In this document: positions 35,599 through 44,647 of the stretch, one piece after another
How positions within the stretch are numbered: the first letter of the stretch is position 1
How the letters are laid out: every line of letters starts with the position of its first letter
DNA from: Anaerolineae bacterium
GTDB lineage: Bacteria > Chloroflexota > Anaerolineae > Aggregatilineales > Phototrophicaceae
Assembly: GCA_022822545.1 (NCBI GenBank)
Contig: JAJEBE010000056.1
Location: 40,287 to 104,286 of the forward strand
Direction of reading: 5' to 3'
Length of the DNA: 64,000 nucleotides
The notes under the pieces: model-generated
The model's database searches: none
Told to the model about the DNA's origin: nothing
What the model saw: only the letters and a program-made list of their open reading frames with translations
Position numbers and translations under genes: made by a program

Positions 35599-35630
35599 GC
35601 ACGGTTAGGCCATTGACAGCAGAATCAGGC

Positions 35631-35654
35631 AAGGGGAGCAAACACGCTCCCCTT
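35631..35654 (+). terminator. Hairpin between binding-protein and permease genes
   Basis: AAGGGGAGC pairs with GCTCCCCTT around a 6-base loop (9-bp stem). No T-tract follows. Such hairpins commonly protect or partly terminate the binding-protein transcript, so that it is made in excess over the permeases. Confidence 0.6.
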
Positions 35655-35740
35655 CCGCCACAACAGCAGGAGGGTCAGCGCCTTGACGTTGGCCACGCCG
35701 CCCAGATCAAAAGCGTATTGAATCTGATAGAGCTTAACTT

Positions 35741-36724
35741 ATGTCTGCCTCACAGTTCGCTTCGGCTTCTCAGGTTCAAGCCAAACGCAGCAGGCGCAAC
35801 GCTTTGCGATCATATTTGGGCGCTTATGGCTTCATGGCGCCGGCCGGCGTCCTGGTCGTCATTTTCTTTTTGATACCGGTGGCCATCATCCTTTATTTGA
35901 GCGTCACCAACCTCGCCAGCTCCAACTTCACTTCTGACCTGGCGAAGATGGAGTACATCGGCTTACGGAATTACGAGACCTTGCTCAACGATCAATTCGC
36001 CCGCAAGATCTTCTTCAACACCATCTTTTACGTGCTTTTCACGCTTTCGATATTCAATGTTTCTTTGGCGCTTATTGTGTCGCTGCTCACGACGCATATC
36101 GACCGGGGCGCCGGTTTCGTTTTCCGCGCTTTGTGGATCTTGCCGCGCATCACATCGCCCGTCGTCTATATCCTGATCTGGAAGCGGATGATGGCGGAAG
36201 CGCCCTTCGGCATTCTGAATCAGTTCAACGACTGGCTGGGGACGCCGACTTACAATTACATCGCCACCAACCCCTGGGTATTCGTCGTAGTCGTCAACGG
36301 ATTCATCGGCTTGTCCTTCGGCATGATCATCTTCACTTCCGCCATCGAGTCGATCCCCAAGGACCTGCTGAACGCCTCGCTGGTGGATGGCTCATCGAAG
36401 CTGCAGCGCATCCGCTACGTCATTCTGCCGCTGATCCGCTGGCCTTTGCTCTTTGTTTTCACCTATCAGACGCTGTCCTTATTGACGTCATTCGTGGAAA
36501 TCCAGCTATTGACCGATGGCGGGCCCGGTCTCTATCGCACGGAGGTCTGGTCTCTGACCGCTTATCACCGCGCCTTGTCCAATTACTTCGGCAATGCGCA
36601 ATGGGGTTATGGTTCCGCTTTTGCGGTGCTGCTGGTCTTGATCGGCGTGGTGCTGGCCGTGATTTACATGCGCGTTTTCCGCTTTGACGAGCTGGTCGCC
36701 GAGCCGCGGGTGGAGACGCTATGA
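35741..36724 (+). CDS. ABC transporter permease, MalF/UgpA type
   Basis: A 327-residue membrane protein with a first segment GVLVVIFFLIPVAIILYLSV near 37-56. The EAA loop SIPKDLLNASLVDGSSKLQRIR lies near 205-226. Its size fits the UgpA class. Its stop overlaps the next permease gene by 4 bp (ATGA), so translation is coupled. The ribosome site is weak. Confidence 0.9.
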   Translation: MSASQFASASQVQAKRSRRNALRSYLGAYGFMAPAGVLVVIFFLIPVAIILYLSVTNLASSNFTSDLAKMEYIGLRNYETLLNDQFARKIFFNTIFYVLFTLSIFNVSLALIVSLLTTHIDRGAGFVFRALWILPRITSPVVYILIWKRMMAEAPFGILNQFNDWLGTPTYNYIATNPWVFVVVVNGFIGLSFGMIIFTSAIESIPKDLLNASLVDGSSKLQRIRYVILPLIRWPLLFVFTYQTLSLLTSFVEIQLLTDGGPGLYRTEVWSLTAYHRALSNYFGNAQWGYGSAFAVLLVLIGVVLAVIYMRVFRFDELVAEPRVETL

Positions 36725-38298
36725 GCCTGCGGGGGGAATTGTTCGACCGTTCCAAGGTCAAGACTGAAGAAGTCTCCGCTTCCCTTCAGGGCGAGTTGAT
36801 TGACGCGCTTCGGCTGGGCGTCATCAGCATGCTTGTCCTGCTGCTGGCCGGATTCCTTCTCAGCGGCGTGATTGGTCCTTTGTTTGCCCTGGGCAGCGTC
36901 GAAGAGACAGTGACGGATGTCTTGACGCGTCTGGCCTGGCTGGCGTTGCCTTTTGTCGCTTATATCGCGGCCGCCAGCGTCGCCCGCCGTTACACCTGGT
37001 CAGATACGCCGAGAGCGCTGGGCCTGGCTTTGACCAGCACCGTTCTGCTCTTTCTGCTCGTCTCGGCCGGTCATTATGCTTTCGACTACGGCGTTTTCGC
37101 GCCGCGGCCTTCCCTGCAGATGACGCTCAGCCAGACGGAGGCGGGGATCCGCGTTGACGCCATCGCGCCCGGGGGCGCGGCGGACATAGCGGAGATGCAG
37201 GTGGGCGATGTCATCACGGCTATCCGCCGCGACCAGGTCGATTTGGCCGCCCTCAACCTGCGCCTCAGCCAATCCGAGGAAGACACGCCCTTGCGTCTGC
37301 GCTTCTTGCGGGGCGATGAAGAGTTGCAGGAGACGGTCCGCGTCGCCATTGACTCCGATAAACAACTGAGGGCCTTGCTGCCGGGTCTCATCATCGGCTT
37401 GGTCTTCACAGTCGTCATTGTGTTTTTGCCCGGGCAATGGGCGCCTTATATCGCTCTGGTCGGTTTGCTGGCGCCGCTGCTGGTTGGTTACTTCTGGGTC
37501 ATCGTCGCCACCTTCTCCTATCGGACCGAGGGCCTTATTCCCCTGGACAGCAATGACAATTTCGGCGGCTTCACGCTGGAGAATTGGGAGTCGATCTTCG
37601 TCGGCAATATCGCCGGCCTGGAATTCAATATCTGGCCGATTCTGATGACATCGCTGGCCATCGCTATCATTATGACCTTCGTAGTCTTGTTGGTCTCGTC
37701 CATGGCCGGTTATGCCTTATCGCGGATGAACTTCCCCGGGCGGCGTTTCTTCCTGTCGTTTACCTTGATCTTGCACGGCTTTCCCGCCATCACCCTGCTC
37801 ATCCCGATCTTCATCGTGTTGCTGCGTTTGGGCAGTATTCCCATCATCGGCGAATTGATTGGCTTCAATACGGCCGGCGGCATCGCCATGGTCATGGTCG
37901 CTTTTCAGCTTCCGCTGGGCGTCTGGCTGATGAAAGGTTTCTTCGACAACATCCCCTGGGATATGGAGCGTTCGGCCTTGATCGATGGCGCGTCCCGCTG
38001 GCGCACCTATTGGGAAATTTTATTGCCGCAGATACGTCCCGGTTTGCTGGCGCTGGGCATCTTCGCTTTCATCGGCGGCTGGAACGCTTATATCATTCCC
38101 GCGACTTATTCCATCGGCTCCGGCGTCAGCAACTTGCCCGTGTTCCTGAACGAGTTGATCGACGAAACGGCGCCGGTGGATTGGAATCAGGTGGCGGCGG
38201 TGGGTTTGTTCCAGTTGATTCCCATCTTCATCTTCTTCATCTTCGCCCAGGAATATCTGCTTAATATTTACGCCGGCGGGACAAAGGGCAGTTCATGA
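36721..38298 (+). CDS. ABC transporter permease, MalG/UgpE type, with an embedded PDZ-like domain
   Basis: A 525-residue permease, well above the usual 270-300. Residues 300-525 are the normal MalG-like core, with the EAA loop MERSALIDGASRWRTYWEI near 415-433. Residues 1-260 add hydrophobic segments at about 33-52, 72-87, 100-116, 219-236 and 242-265. Between the third and fourth segments, residues 131-210 read as a PDZ domain: IRVDAIAPGGAADIAEMQVG, then DVITAIRR, and finally LRLRFLRGDEE. Membrane topology should place this domain on one side, but I cannot tell which. PDZ domains bind peptide C-termini, so it may recruit or sense a partner. Confidence 0.87.
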   Translation: MSLRGELFDRSKVKTEEVSASLQGELIDALRLGVISMLVLLLAGFLLSGVIGPLFALGSVEETVTDVLTRLAWLALPFVAYIAAASVARRYTWSDTPRALGLALTSTVLLFLLVSAGHYAFDYGVFAPRPSLQMTLSQTEAGIRVDAIAPGGAADIAEMQVGDVITAIRRDQVDLAALNLRLSQSEEDTPLRLRFLRGDEELQETVRVAIDSDKQLRALLPGLIIGLVFTVVIVFLPGQWAPYIALVGLLAPLLVGYFWVIVATFSYRTEGLIPLDSNDNFGGFTLENWESIFVGNIAGLEFNIWPILMTSLAIAIIMTFVVLLVSSMAGYALSRMNFPGRRFFLSFTLILHGFPAITLLIPIFIVLLRLGSIPIIGELIGFNTAGGIAMVMVAFQLPLGVWLMKGFFDNIPWDMERSALIDGASRWRTYWEILLPQIRPGLLALGIFAFIGGWNAYIIPATYSIGSGVSNLPVFLNELIDETAPVDWNQVAAVGLFQLIPIFIFFIFAQEYLLNIYAGGTKGSS

Positions 38299-38316
38299 GC
38301 GCGAAAGGCGCGTGGT

Positions 38317-39399
38317 ATGAAAGTCACGATCGATAATCTCACCAAGAAGTTCGGCGATGTGGTCGGCGTCGAGGACCTGACCTTGCATATTGATGACGGC
38401 GAATTTGTGGCCTTTCTCGGCCCTTCCGGCTGCGGCAAGACGACAACGCTGCTGACCTTGGCGGGCATTTACAAACCGACTGCGGGGGTAATAAGTTTCG
38501 GCGAGCGCATCGTCAACCAGGTGCAGCCGAAAGACCGCAACATCGGCATGGTCTTTCAAAGCTACGCGCTTTACCCGCATATGACTGTCTTCCAGAACAT
38601 CGCCTATCCGCTAAAACTGAAGCGGGTCGCCAAGAACATTCAGCACGAACGCGTCCAGCAAGTCGCCAACGTGATGGGCATCGGCAACCTGCTTGATCGC
38701 CGGCCCGGGCAGCTATCCGGCGGGCAGCAGCAGCGCGTCGCCCTGGGGCGGGCTTTGGTGAAGGAACCTGACGTGCTGCTCTTTGACGAGCCCTTGTCCA
38801 ATCTCGATGCGCGGCTGCGTTTGACGATGCGCGGCGAAATCAAGCATTTGCAGAAGGACCTGGGCATCACCTCTATTTATGTCACTCACGATCAAGTGGA
38901 AGCCATGACCATGGCCGACCGCATCGCTGTGATGATGGGCGGACATCTGCAAGCATTTGACTCTCCCGATGAACTGTACAGCCGGCCCAAGACGCAATTT
39001 GTCGCCGGTTTCGTCGGCAATCCGCCGATGAACTTCGTCTCGGTTGATGTCTCGCGGAGCAACGGCGCTTTCATCGCTCAAGCTGATTCGCTGCGGCTGG
39101 AAATCGGGCAAGAGCGCGGGGAAGCGCCGGCCGGCTATGATGGCGCGGTTGTTATGGGCATCCGTCCGGAGGATATTCAAATCAGCGGCGCTGGCGATAT
39201 CGCCGGCGAGATCTTCATCGTTGAGCCGCTGGGACGGGAAGACTTGATTGATGTGCGCGTCGGGCAACACAGCTTCCTTTTGTTGGCGAGCACCGAAACG
39301 CAATATCAAACCGGCGAACAGGTCAAGCTCAGGTTTGACATGGAGAAGGTCCAATTCTTCGACCCGCAGACCGAAAAATCGATCCTCTGGCAGCAATAA
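38317..39399 (+). CDS. ABC transporter ATP-binding protein, MalK/UgpC type
   Basis: A 360-residue ATPase with Walker A GPSGCGKTTT, Q-loop VFQSYALYPHMTV, signature LSGGQQQRVALGRAL, Walker B VLLFDEPLSNLD and switch VTHDQVEAM. The C-terminal 120 residues form the OB-like regulatory domain of the MalK/UgpC class, with IRPEDIQIS. It should energise the permeases at 35741 and 36721. It could also serve the ATPase-less importer at 43232-46495, since MalK-type ATPases are often shared. Confidence 0.93.
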   Translation: MKVTIDNLTKKFGDVVGVEDLTLHIDDGEFVAFLGPSGCGKTTTLLTLAGIYKPTAGVISFGERIVNQVQPKDRNIGMVFQSYALYPHMTVFQNIAYPLKLKRVAKNIQHERVQQVANVMGIGNLLDRRPGQLSGGQQQRVALGRALVKEPDVLLFDEPLSNLDARLRLTMRGEIKHLQKDLGITSIYVTHDQVEAMTMADRIAVMMGGHLQAFDSPDELYSRPKTQFVAGFVGNPPMNFVSVDVSRSNGAFIAQADSLRLEIGQERGEAPAGYDGAVVMGIRPEDIQISGAGDIAGEIFIVEPLGREDLIDVRVGQHSFLLLASTETQYQTGEQVKLRFDMEKVQFFDPQTEKSILWQQ

Positions 39400-39418
39400 A
39401 TTGACCGAAGGCAGCCCC

Positions 39419-40864
39419 ATGCTTGACGGCGCGCTGGAAGGGCTTGATCGTCGTATCGGATCGGAAACCGATCACAGGCTCGCCTTGCGCCACGCCCCAA
39501 TCATCCAATTTGACGCGCATGAACCTTTCTTCCCTTCAGTGGTTGGCTACACTGTTTTCCGGAGGGCGGCGCCGTCGCCTTCCTTCCCCCGCGATATTCA
39601 GCTTGGCGATCGCGCCGCATTCGTTATCGAATACGCGATCTGGTGGGATTGGGATATTCAGCATCTCTATGAACTGGAGCACGTCTGGGTCTATGTGGAT
39701 GAGGGCGGCGCGGTCGTCGATGTCGAAGCGAGTTGGCATGGTAAATATAACCAGATGCTTGAGGCGGAAGGGCAACTGCGTCTGCATGGCGGGCGTCCGC
39801 TACTCTATTCCGAGCCGGGCAAACATGCCTTCGCGCCATCGCCAGATTGGTTGCTCCAGCGCAAAGGGAAAACTATCGCCAGTTGCGGGATCAATGCCGG
39901 CAAGATGGGCGTTCATGTCACACCGCTTTTCGCCGGCATCATTGACCAGCGCAAGCCGCTTCAGAATCGTCTCGTTCATACCTGGCTGGAGCGCCGGCAG
40001 TTCGAGCCCAGTTACGACTTTTCCAAGGCCTTTGATCTGCGCGACGCCATCTTCGTTCCCTGGCGGAACCTCAACAGTTGGATACCGGCGCGCGTGGCCT
40101 GGTGGGCGGGGCGCCTGCGCGCGACGATACCGGCGCATGAACGGCGCGTCCTGCGCATTGCCCATCGAGGCGCATCGGCCTACGCGGAGGAAAACTCGCC
40201 GACGTCGCTGCGGAAAGCGGCCGAGCTTGGCGCCGATATGGTCGAAATTGATATCCGCGCCTCCGCCGATGACGTGCCTATCGTCACGCATGACAGCAGC
40301 CTGAAGCGCCTGTATGGCATCGACGGCAATGTGTCGGATTATGACTGGGAGACCTTGCGGGGTTTGACGGCGGCTCAGGGCCGGCTCAGCAACTTTGACG
40401 AGGCGCTCGCGCTCTGCAAGGATCTCGGCCTGGGATTGTACCTGGATATCAAGCAACTTGGCGCGAAGGCGGCGCGGGCGTTGCTAGCGGCCGTTGATGC
40501 CCAACAGTACATGCGGAATATAATCTTCGGCTCTTTCCGCCCGGACTATCTGGCGGAAATCAAGGCGGCGCGTCCCGCGGCCCGGACTTCAATCTTGTTT
40601 AATGCGGTTGACATTGATCCGGTGAAGCTGGCGGGGGCGATTCGCGCTGACTTTGTTCATCCTTGCTGGGAAAATCGGGCGGAGCAGCCTCACCGTTTGC
40701 TCACACCCGAGTGGATCGCCGCGGTACGAGAAGCCGATCTGGGCATCGTCTGCTGGCATGAAGAGCGACCGTCTGAAATCGCGGCGCTCAAGGCTTTGGG
40801 CGTCGATGCGATATGTTCGGACAAGCCCGAACTGTTGAAAGAGGCGGCCGCTCTAGTGAGATGA
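39419..40864 (+). CDS. Glycerophosphodiester phosphodiesterase with an unfamiliar N-terminal domain
   Basis: A 481-residue protein. Residues 245-481 are the GDPD barrel, with the His249-Arg250 pair (IAHRGASAYAEENS), Glu276 and Asp278 (MVEIDIRAS) and His291 (VTHDSS), the expected metal and catalytic residues. The first 230 residues form a separate domain with VVGYTVFRR, YELEHVWVYVDEGGAVVDVE and SWHGKY that I could not assign with confidence. No signal peptide is visible, so it acts in the cytoplasm on imported glycerophosphodiesters. Position in the ABC operon supports that. Confidence 0.85.
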   Translation: MLDGALEGLDRRIGSETDHRLALRHAPIIQFDAHEPFFPSVVGYTVFRRAAPSPSFPRDIQLGDRAAFVIEYAIWWDWDIQHLYELEHVWVYVDEGGAVVDVEASWHGKYNQMLEAEGQLRLHGGRPLLYSEPGKHAFAPSPDWLLQRKGKTIASCGINAGKMGVHVTPLFAGIIDQRKPLQNRLVHTWLERRQFEPSYDFSKAFDLRDAIFVPWRNLNSWIPARVAWWAGRLRATIPAHERRVLRIAHRGASAYAEENSPTSLRKAAELGADMVEIDIRASADDVPIVTHDSSLKRLYGIDGNVSDYDWETLRGLTAAQGRLSNFDEALALCKDLGLGLYLDIKQLGAKAARALLAAVDAQQYMRNIIFGSFRPDYLAEIKAARPAARTSILFNAVDIDPVKLAGAIRADFVHPCWENRAEQPHRLLTPEWIAAVREADLGIVCWHEERPSEIAALKALGVDAICSDKPELLKEAAALVR

Positions 40865-40867
40865 CTT

Positions 40868-41992
40868 ATGACCAGGGATAGGCTTTTTCCAACCAGTGTG
40901 ATCGGCAGTTTGCCCCGCCCCAAATGGGTCATTGACCTGCTGTTGCAGCACCAGCGCGGCGCGCTGAGCGATGAGGCCCTCGATGCCGTCATGGACAAGG
41001 CGATTGCCTTCGCTATCGGGATGCAGGAAGCAGCCGGCATCGACATTATCTCGGATGGCGAATGGCGCCGAATAGGCTACTTTGAAGTCTTCGCCCAGAT
41101 GGTGGACGGCTTTCGGCAAGCTGAATATCGGACGCAAGCGCCCGCGCCCGAGGTCTTGCCCGATACCGGATTATCCGCGCCGCAGCAGTGGACGCTGAAG
41201 GAGTTCCGGCAAGCGCTTGTGGTGGAGCCCATCGCTTATTCGCGGCCGATCGCGGCCCAAGGCGCCGCCTTTCTTCGCCGACAAGCCGAGAAGCAAAGCA
41301 AAGTCGCCTTGCCCTCGCCGCACATGATCGGCGGGCGACTGTGGCATCCCGATTATTCCATGAGCGCTTACGCCACGCGGCGAGACTTTATCGAAGCGGT
41401 GATTCCGGTGTTGCGGGCGGAAGCGCTTGCCTTGCGCGATGTTGGCGTCGATGTCGTGCAATTCGATGATCCCTGGCTCTGTTTCTTTGTCGACCCCGAG
41501 CACCGGGCCAGATTCGCTGACCCCGATGCCGAGGTCGAGCGCGCCATTGATGATCTCAATCGGGTCGTCGCCGGCATTGACGGCATCAAAACCGCGCTGC
41601 ATGTCTGCCGCGGCAATCGCGCTCGCACGGTGTACGCCAATGGCGATTATGAGCCGATCATGCCTTATCTGCTCCAAGCGGATGTCGACCAACTGGCGAT
41701 GGAATTCGCTGTGTCTCAAGCGGGCGATGTGGCGATCTTCGGGCAGTTTCCCACCGATAAGGAGATCGGCCTGGGCGTGGTTGATGTGCGGGCTGAAGTC
41801 GTCGATACGCCGGCCGTCATTGTTGAGCGCGTCGAAAAGGCGCTGAAATACTTGGGGCCGGAGCAGATCACGCTGAACCCCGATTGCGGTTTCGCGCCCA
41901 CCAGCACCAATCCCATTTCGCTGGAAGAGGCTTATCAAAAGCTCCAGGCGATGTCACAAGCGGCCGAGATGCTGCGGGAGCGCTATGCCTGA
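40868..41992 (+). CDS. MetE C-terminal-like (cobalamin-independent methionine synthase family) protein
   Basis: A 374-residue protein like the catalytic half of MetE. It begins RLFPTSVIGSLPRPKWV and has the zinc ligands His245 and Cys247 (LHVCRGN), Glu279 (AMEFAV) and Cys340 (NPDCGFAP). Stand-alone proteins of this family include methyltransferases with small acceptors and epoxyalkane:coenzyme M transferase. No MetE N-terminal half is nearby, so full methionine synthase is doubtful. It follows the GDPD gene by 3 bp and probably shares its transcript. Confidence 0.83.
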   Translation: MTRDRLFPTSVIGSLPRPKWVIDLLLQHQRGALSDEALDAVMDKAIAFAIGMQEAAGIDIISDGEWRRIGYFEVFAQMVDGFRQAEYRTQAPAPEVLPDTGLSAPQQWTLKEFRQALVVEPIAYSRPIAAQGAAFLRRQAEKQSKVALPSPHMIGGRLWHPDYSMSAYATRRDFIEAVIPVLRAEALALRDVGVDVVQFDDPWLCFFVDPEHRARFADPDAEVERAIDDLNRVVAGIDGIKTALHVCRGNRARTVYANGDYEPIMPYLLQADVDQLAMEFAVSQAGDVAIFGQFPTDKEIGLGVVDVRAEVVDTPAVIVERVEKALKYLGPEQITLNPDCGFAPTSTNPISLEEAYQKLQAMSQAAEMLRERYA

Positions 41993-42009
41993 GCCGGGAA
42001 GCACATGGT

Positions 42010-43032
42010 CTAGTCTGCTGAAAGATTGGTGAGATCCAGCGCCATCGCTTCCGCTCGCAGCGCCAGTTCTGACGCCAGGAAACAGCGCGTTTGCGGGATG
42101 GCCGTATCGCTGCGATCCAGGATGTCCGCGATCAGATCTTTTCCGTAGGTGATCTCGGTATCGCCGCAATCGACATAGCGCGCTCCCTTGCCGTTGATGA
42201 GGAAGAGGTGGCTTTCGCCGTCGCGACCGGCCACATCGATATTCTTGCGCAGCTCGATATAGCCTTCCGTCCCAATCAAGAACAGGCGCACATCGCCCCA
42301 AACGGGCAGGCCCGCCGGCGTCAGCCAGTCGACGCGGATATGCCCGACAGCTTGGGGACCGCGGAGCGTCAAGTCGCCCATGTCGTGCATCTTGGGGTAC
42401 TCGCGGAATTTGAAATTGCCCACGGTTGCCGCGACCACTTCGGCGCTATCGCTATTCGTGAAGAAGAGGAATTGCTCGATCTGATGGCTGGCCAGGTCAT
42501 TGATGATGCCGCCGAAGCAGCGCCGGTCAAAGGTCCAGGCCGGCCGTTCATAGGCGCCGAACAAGCGATGGGGACCAAAGCCGCTCGTCTGCACGACCTG
42601 CCCGATGGCGCCCGCCTGCACCAACTCGCCGGCCCGGACTGTTGACTTCTGCGTGACATGCTCGCTGAAGCAAATGGAATAGATGCGACCGGTTTCCGCC
42701 TGGACGCGCCGCGCTTCCTCAAGTTGGGCGGAGTCGGTGAAAGCCGGCTTGTCGGACATATAGTCTTTGCCATGCTTCATAGCGCGGATGCCCAGCGGCG
42801 CCCGTTCATTGGGTACGGCGGCGCTGACGATCAGTTGAATGCTGTCGTCTTCCAGGATCTGCTCGATGCTTTGGGCGCGCTGCGCACCCGGGAAGGCGGC
42901 TTGAAAGCGGGCGACGCGGGCTTCGTCGGCATCGTGGAAGGAGACCAGTTCGGCGCCGGCGTCGAGCATCACTTTGACTTGTCCGTAGATATGCGCGTGT
43001 TCAAAGCCGATGGCGGCGAAACGTATCGTCAT
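42010..43032 (-). CDS. Gfo/Idh/MocA family oxidoreductase
   Basis: A 340-residue NAD(P)-binding oxidoreductase. The nucleotide motif is atypical: it begins MTIRFAAIGFEHAHIYG rather than GxGxxG, as in one branch of the family. Next come YMSDKPAFTDS near 137-147 (the EKP-like lysine motif) and the substrate-domain GGIINDLASHQIEQFLFF. Members oxidise or epimerise sugars and inositols. GGAG lies before the ATG. It is divergent from the second sugar importer and probably handles its ligand. Confidence 0.83.
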   Translation of the reverse strand: MTIRFAAIGFEHAHIYGQVKVMLDAGAELVSFHDADEARVARFQAAFPGAQRAQSIEQILEDDSIQLIVSAAVPNERAPLGIRAMKHGKDYMSDKPAFTDSAQLEEARRVQAETGRIYSICFSEHVTQKSTVRAGELVQAGAIGQVVQTSGFGPHRLFGAYERPAWTFDRRCFGGIINDLASHQIEQFLFFTNSDSAEVVAATVGNFKFREYPKMHDMGDLTLRGPQAVGHIRVDWLTPAGLPVWGDVRLFLIGTEGYIELRKNIDVAGRDGESHLFLINGKGARYVDCGDTEITYGKDLIADILDRSDTAIPQTRCFLASELALRAEAMALDLTNLSAD

Positions 43033-43085
43033 GATGATTTTGCTCCAGTTTTGATTTCAGTTGTTTTGCGGCGCGGCTGTTTGTA

Positions 43086-43113
43086 TTTACATTTGAGCTA
43101 TCAAGCATATAAT
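43086..43113 (+). promoter_or_regulatory. Sigma-70-type promoter for the second sugar importer
   Basis: TTTACA (43086-43091) and TATAAT (43108-43113) are separated by 16 bp, close to ideal. They lie about 120 bp upstream of the binding-protein ATG at 43232. Confidence 0.6.
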
Positions 43114-43231
43114 AGTGTCGCGCTCTTGCCAGCGCTAAGGGGATTTGGTCGGAATTTTGTGACCGGAGGAAATTGCCAAACAGCTGGGCAAGCGCATTTT
43201 GTCGGCTAATTTCAACAGGCAGGTAAACACC

Positions 43232-44521
43232 ATGAACCGAACTAGAGTGTTGCTCATTCTTTTTTCGATCGTTGTCCTTGTTCTGCCGTCGCTTTCGCTG
43301 ACGGCGCAGGATATGACGGAGGTCCGTATCTCTTGGTGGGGTTCGCAGAACCGTCACGACCGCACCATCGCCACCATCGAACTTTACGAAGAACTCAATC
43401 CGGATATCGACATTGTGTACGAATTCCAGGGCTGGCGCGATCACTGGACCAAGCTATCGACCCAGGCGGCCGGCGGTGAATTGCCGGATATCATGCAGCA
43501 CGACTACGCGCGCATTGAAGAATGGGTCGCCAATGGCTTGCTGATGCCGCTTGACGGCTACCTCGAAAGCGGCGTCATTGATACGATGAACATCTCCGAT
43601 TCGTCCTTGGCCGGCGGCATGGTCGACGGCCAGATGTACGGCATCAACCTCGGCAACAACTCCGAGGTATTCACCCTCGATACGGACGCCTTCGCAGCGG
43701 CCGGCATCGAACTGCCGCCGCTGGATTGGACCTGGACGCAATTCGAAGATATCGCCAACGCGATCAACGAGGCGCTCGGCATTCATGGCATCGGCGTTTT
43801 GACCAGCGACCAGCTTTGGAAATCGCAATACATGGGCTGTTGCGATCAATGGGCTTACGCGGCTGATGGCATGTCCCTGGGCTACGAAGACGACCAGCCG
43901 CTGATCGATTACTACAACATGCTGCTGCGCCTGCAGGAAAGCGGCGGCATGCAGAGCTACGAAGATTCGGTCGCGCGTGGCGATCAAGGCGTGGAAGCGC
44001 AACTGATCGTGACCCAGGAAGCGGCGATGGCTTACCACTGGAGCAACCAGATTGTGGCTGTCTGGACGGCATCGGGCGAAGATCGCAACTTCGTGATGTA
44101 CCCGATCCCGCGCCCCGAAGGCGGTCAATCGCAGAATTACATCAAGCCGTCGATGTTCTTCTCCATCACCTCCCAGGCGGAACAGCCGGATGAAGCGGCC
44201 GCTTTCATCGATTGGTTCGTCAACTCGGTCGAAGCGAACGAGATCCTGGCAGCCGAGCGCGGCGTGCCGATTTCTTCGGTCGTGCGTGAAGCTTTGCTGC
44301 CCAACCTGGGCGCGGCGCAAGCCGAGATGTTCAACTACCTCGGCATCATCGAGATGGACAACAGCCCCATCCGCCCGGCCGATCCGGCCGCGCATGCCGA
44401 TGTGATCAATAACGTCTTCGGTCCCGAATTCGTCGAGCCGGTCATGTACGGCATGATCTCGCCCGAAGAAGCGGCGTCCTACCTGCGCGAGGAAGCCAAC
44501 CGCATCCTCGGCGCGCAATAG
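43232..44521 (+). CDS. Family 1 extracellular sugar-binding protein
   Basis: A 429-residue exported protein with signal MNRTRVLLILFSIVVLVLPS ending before TAQD. Its early motif SWWGSQNRHDRTIATIELY suits carbohydrate-binding proteins, and ELPDIMQHDYARIEEWV is the usual lobe linker region. The start at 43232 has AGG at a modest distance; an upstream ATG would add 11 unfitting residues. Two permease genes follow, but no ATPase. Ligand unknown. Confidence 0.88.
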   Translation: MNRTRVLLILFSIVVLVLPSLSLTAQDMTEVRISWWGSQNRHDRTIATIELYEELNPDIDIVYEFQGWRDHWTKLSTQAAGGELPDIMQHDYARIEEWVANGLLMPLDGYLESGVIDTMNISDSSLAGGMVDGQMYGINLGNNSEVFTLDTDAFAAAGIELPPLDWTWTQFEDIANAINEALGIHGIGVLTSDQLWKSQYMGCCDQWAYAADGMSLGYEDDQPLIDYYNMLLRLQESGGMQSYEDSVARGDQGVEAQLIVTQEAAMAYHWSNQIVAVWTASGEDRNFVMYPIPRPEGGQSQNYIKPSMFFSITSQAEQPDEAAAFIDWFVNSVEANEILAAERGVPISSVVREALLPNLGAAQAEMFNYLGIIEMDNSPIRPADPAAHADVINNVFGPEFVEPVMYGMISPEEAASYLREEANRILGAQ

Positions 44522-44581
44522 CGAAAACTTTCGCGCGCCTTGCTTCGGATGGGGAAGGGCGCGAAATTGACTGTGAATAGC

Positions 44582-44607
44582 GGGCGACCTATTAGGTCGC
44601 CCCTACG
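44582..44607 (+). repeat. Family A hairpin repeat
   Basis: GGGCGACCT ATT AGGTCGCCC followed by CTACG. Perfect 9-bp stem. It lies between the binding-protein gene and its first permease, where a transcript-processing hairpin is often found. Confidence 0.85.
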
Positions 44608-44647
44608 TCCCCGCTACGATTGAGCAGGACAAGTGAGGCGTAAGAGC

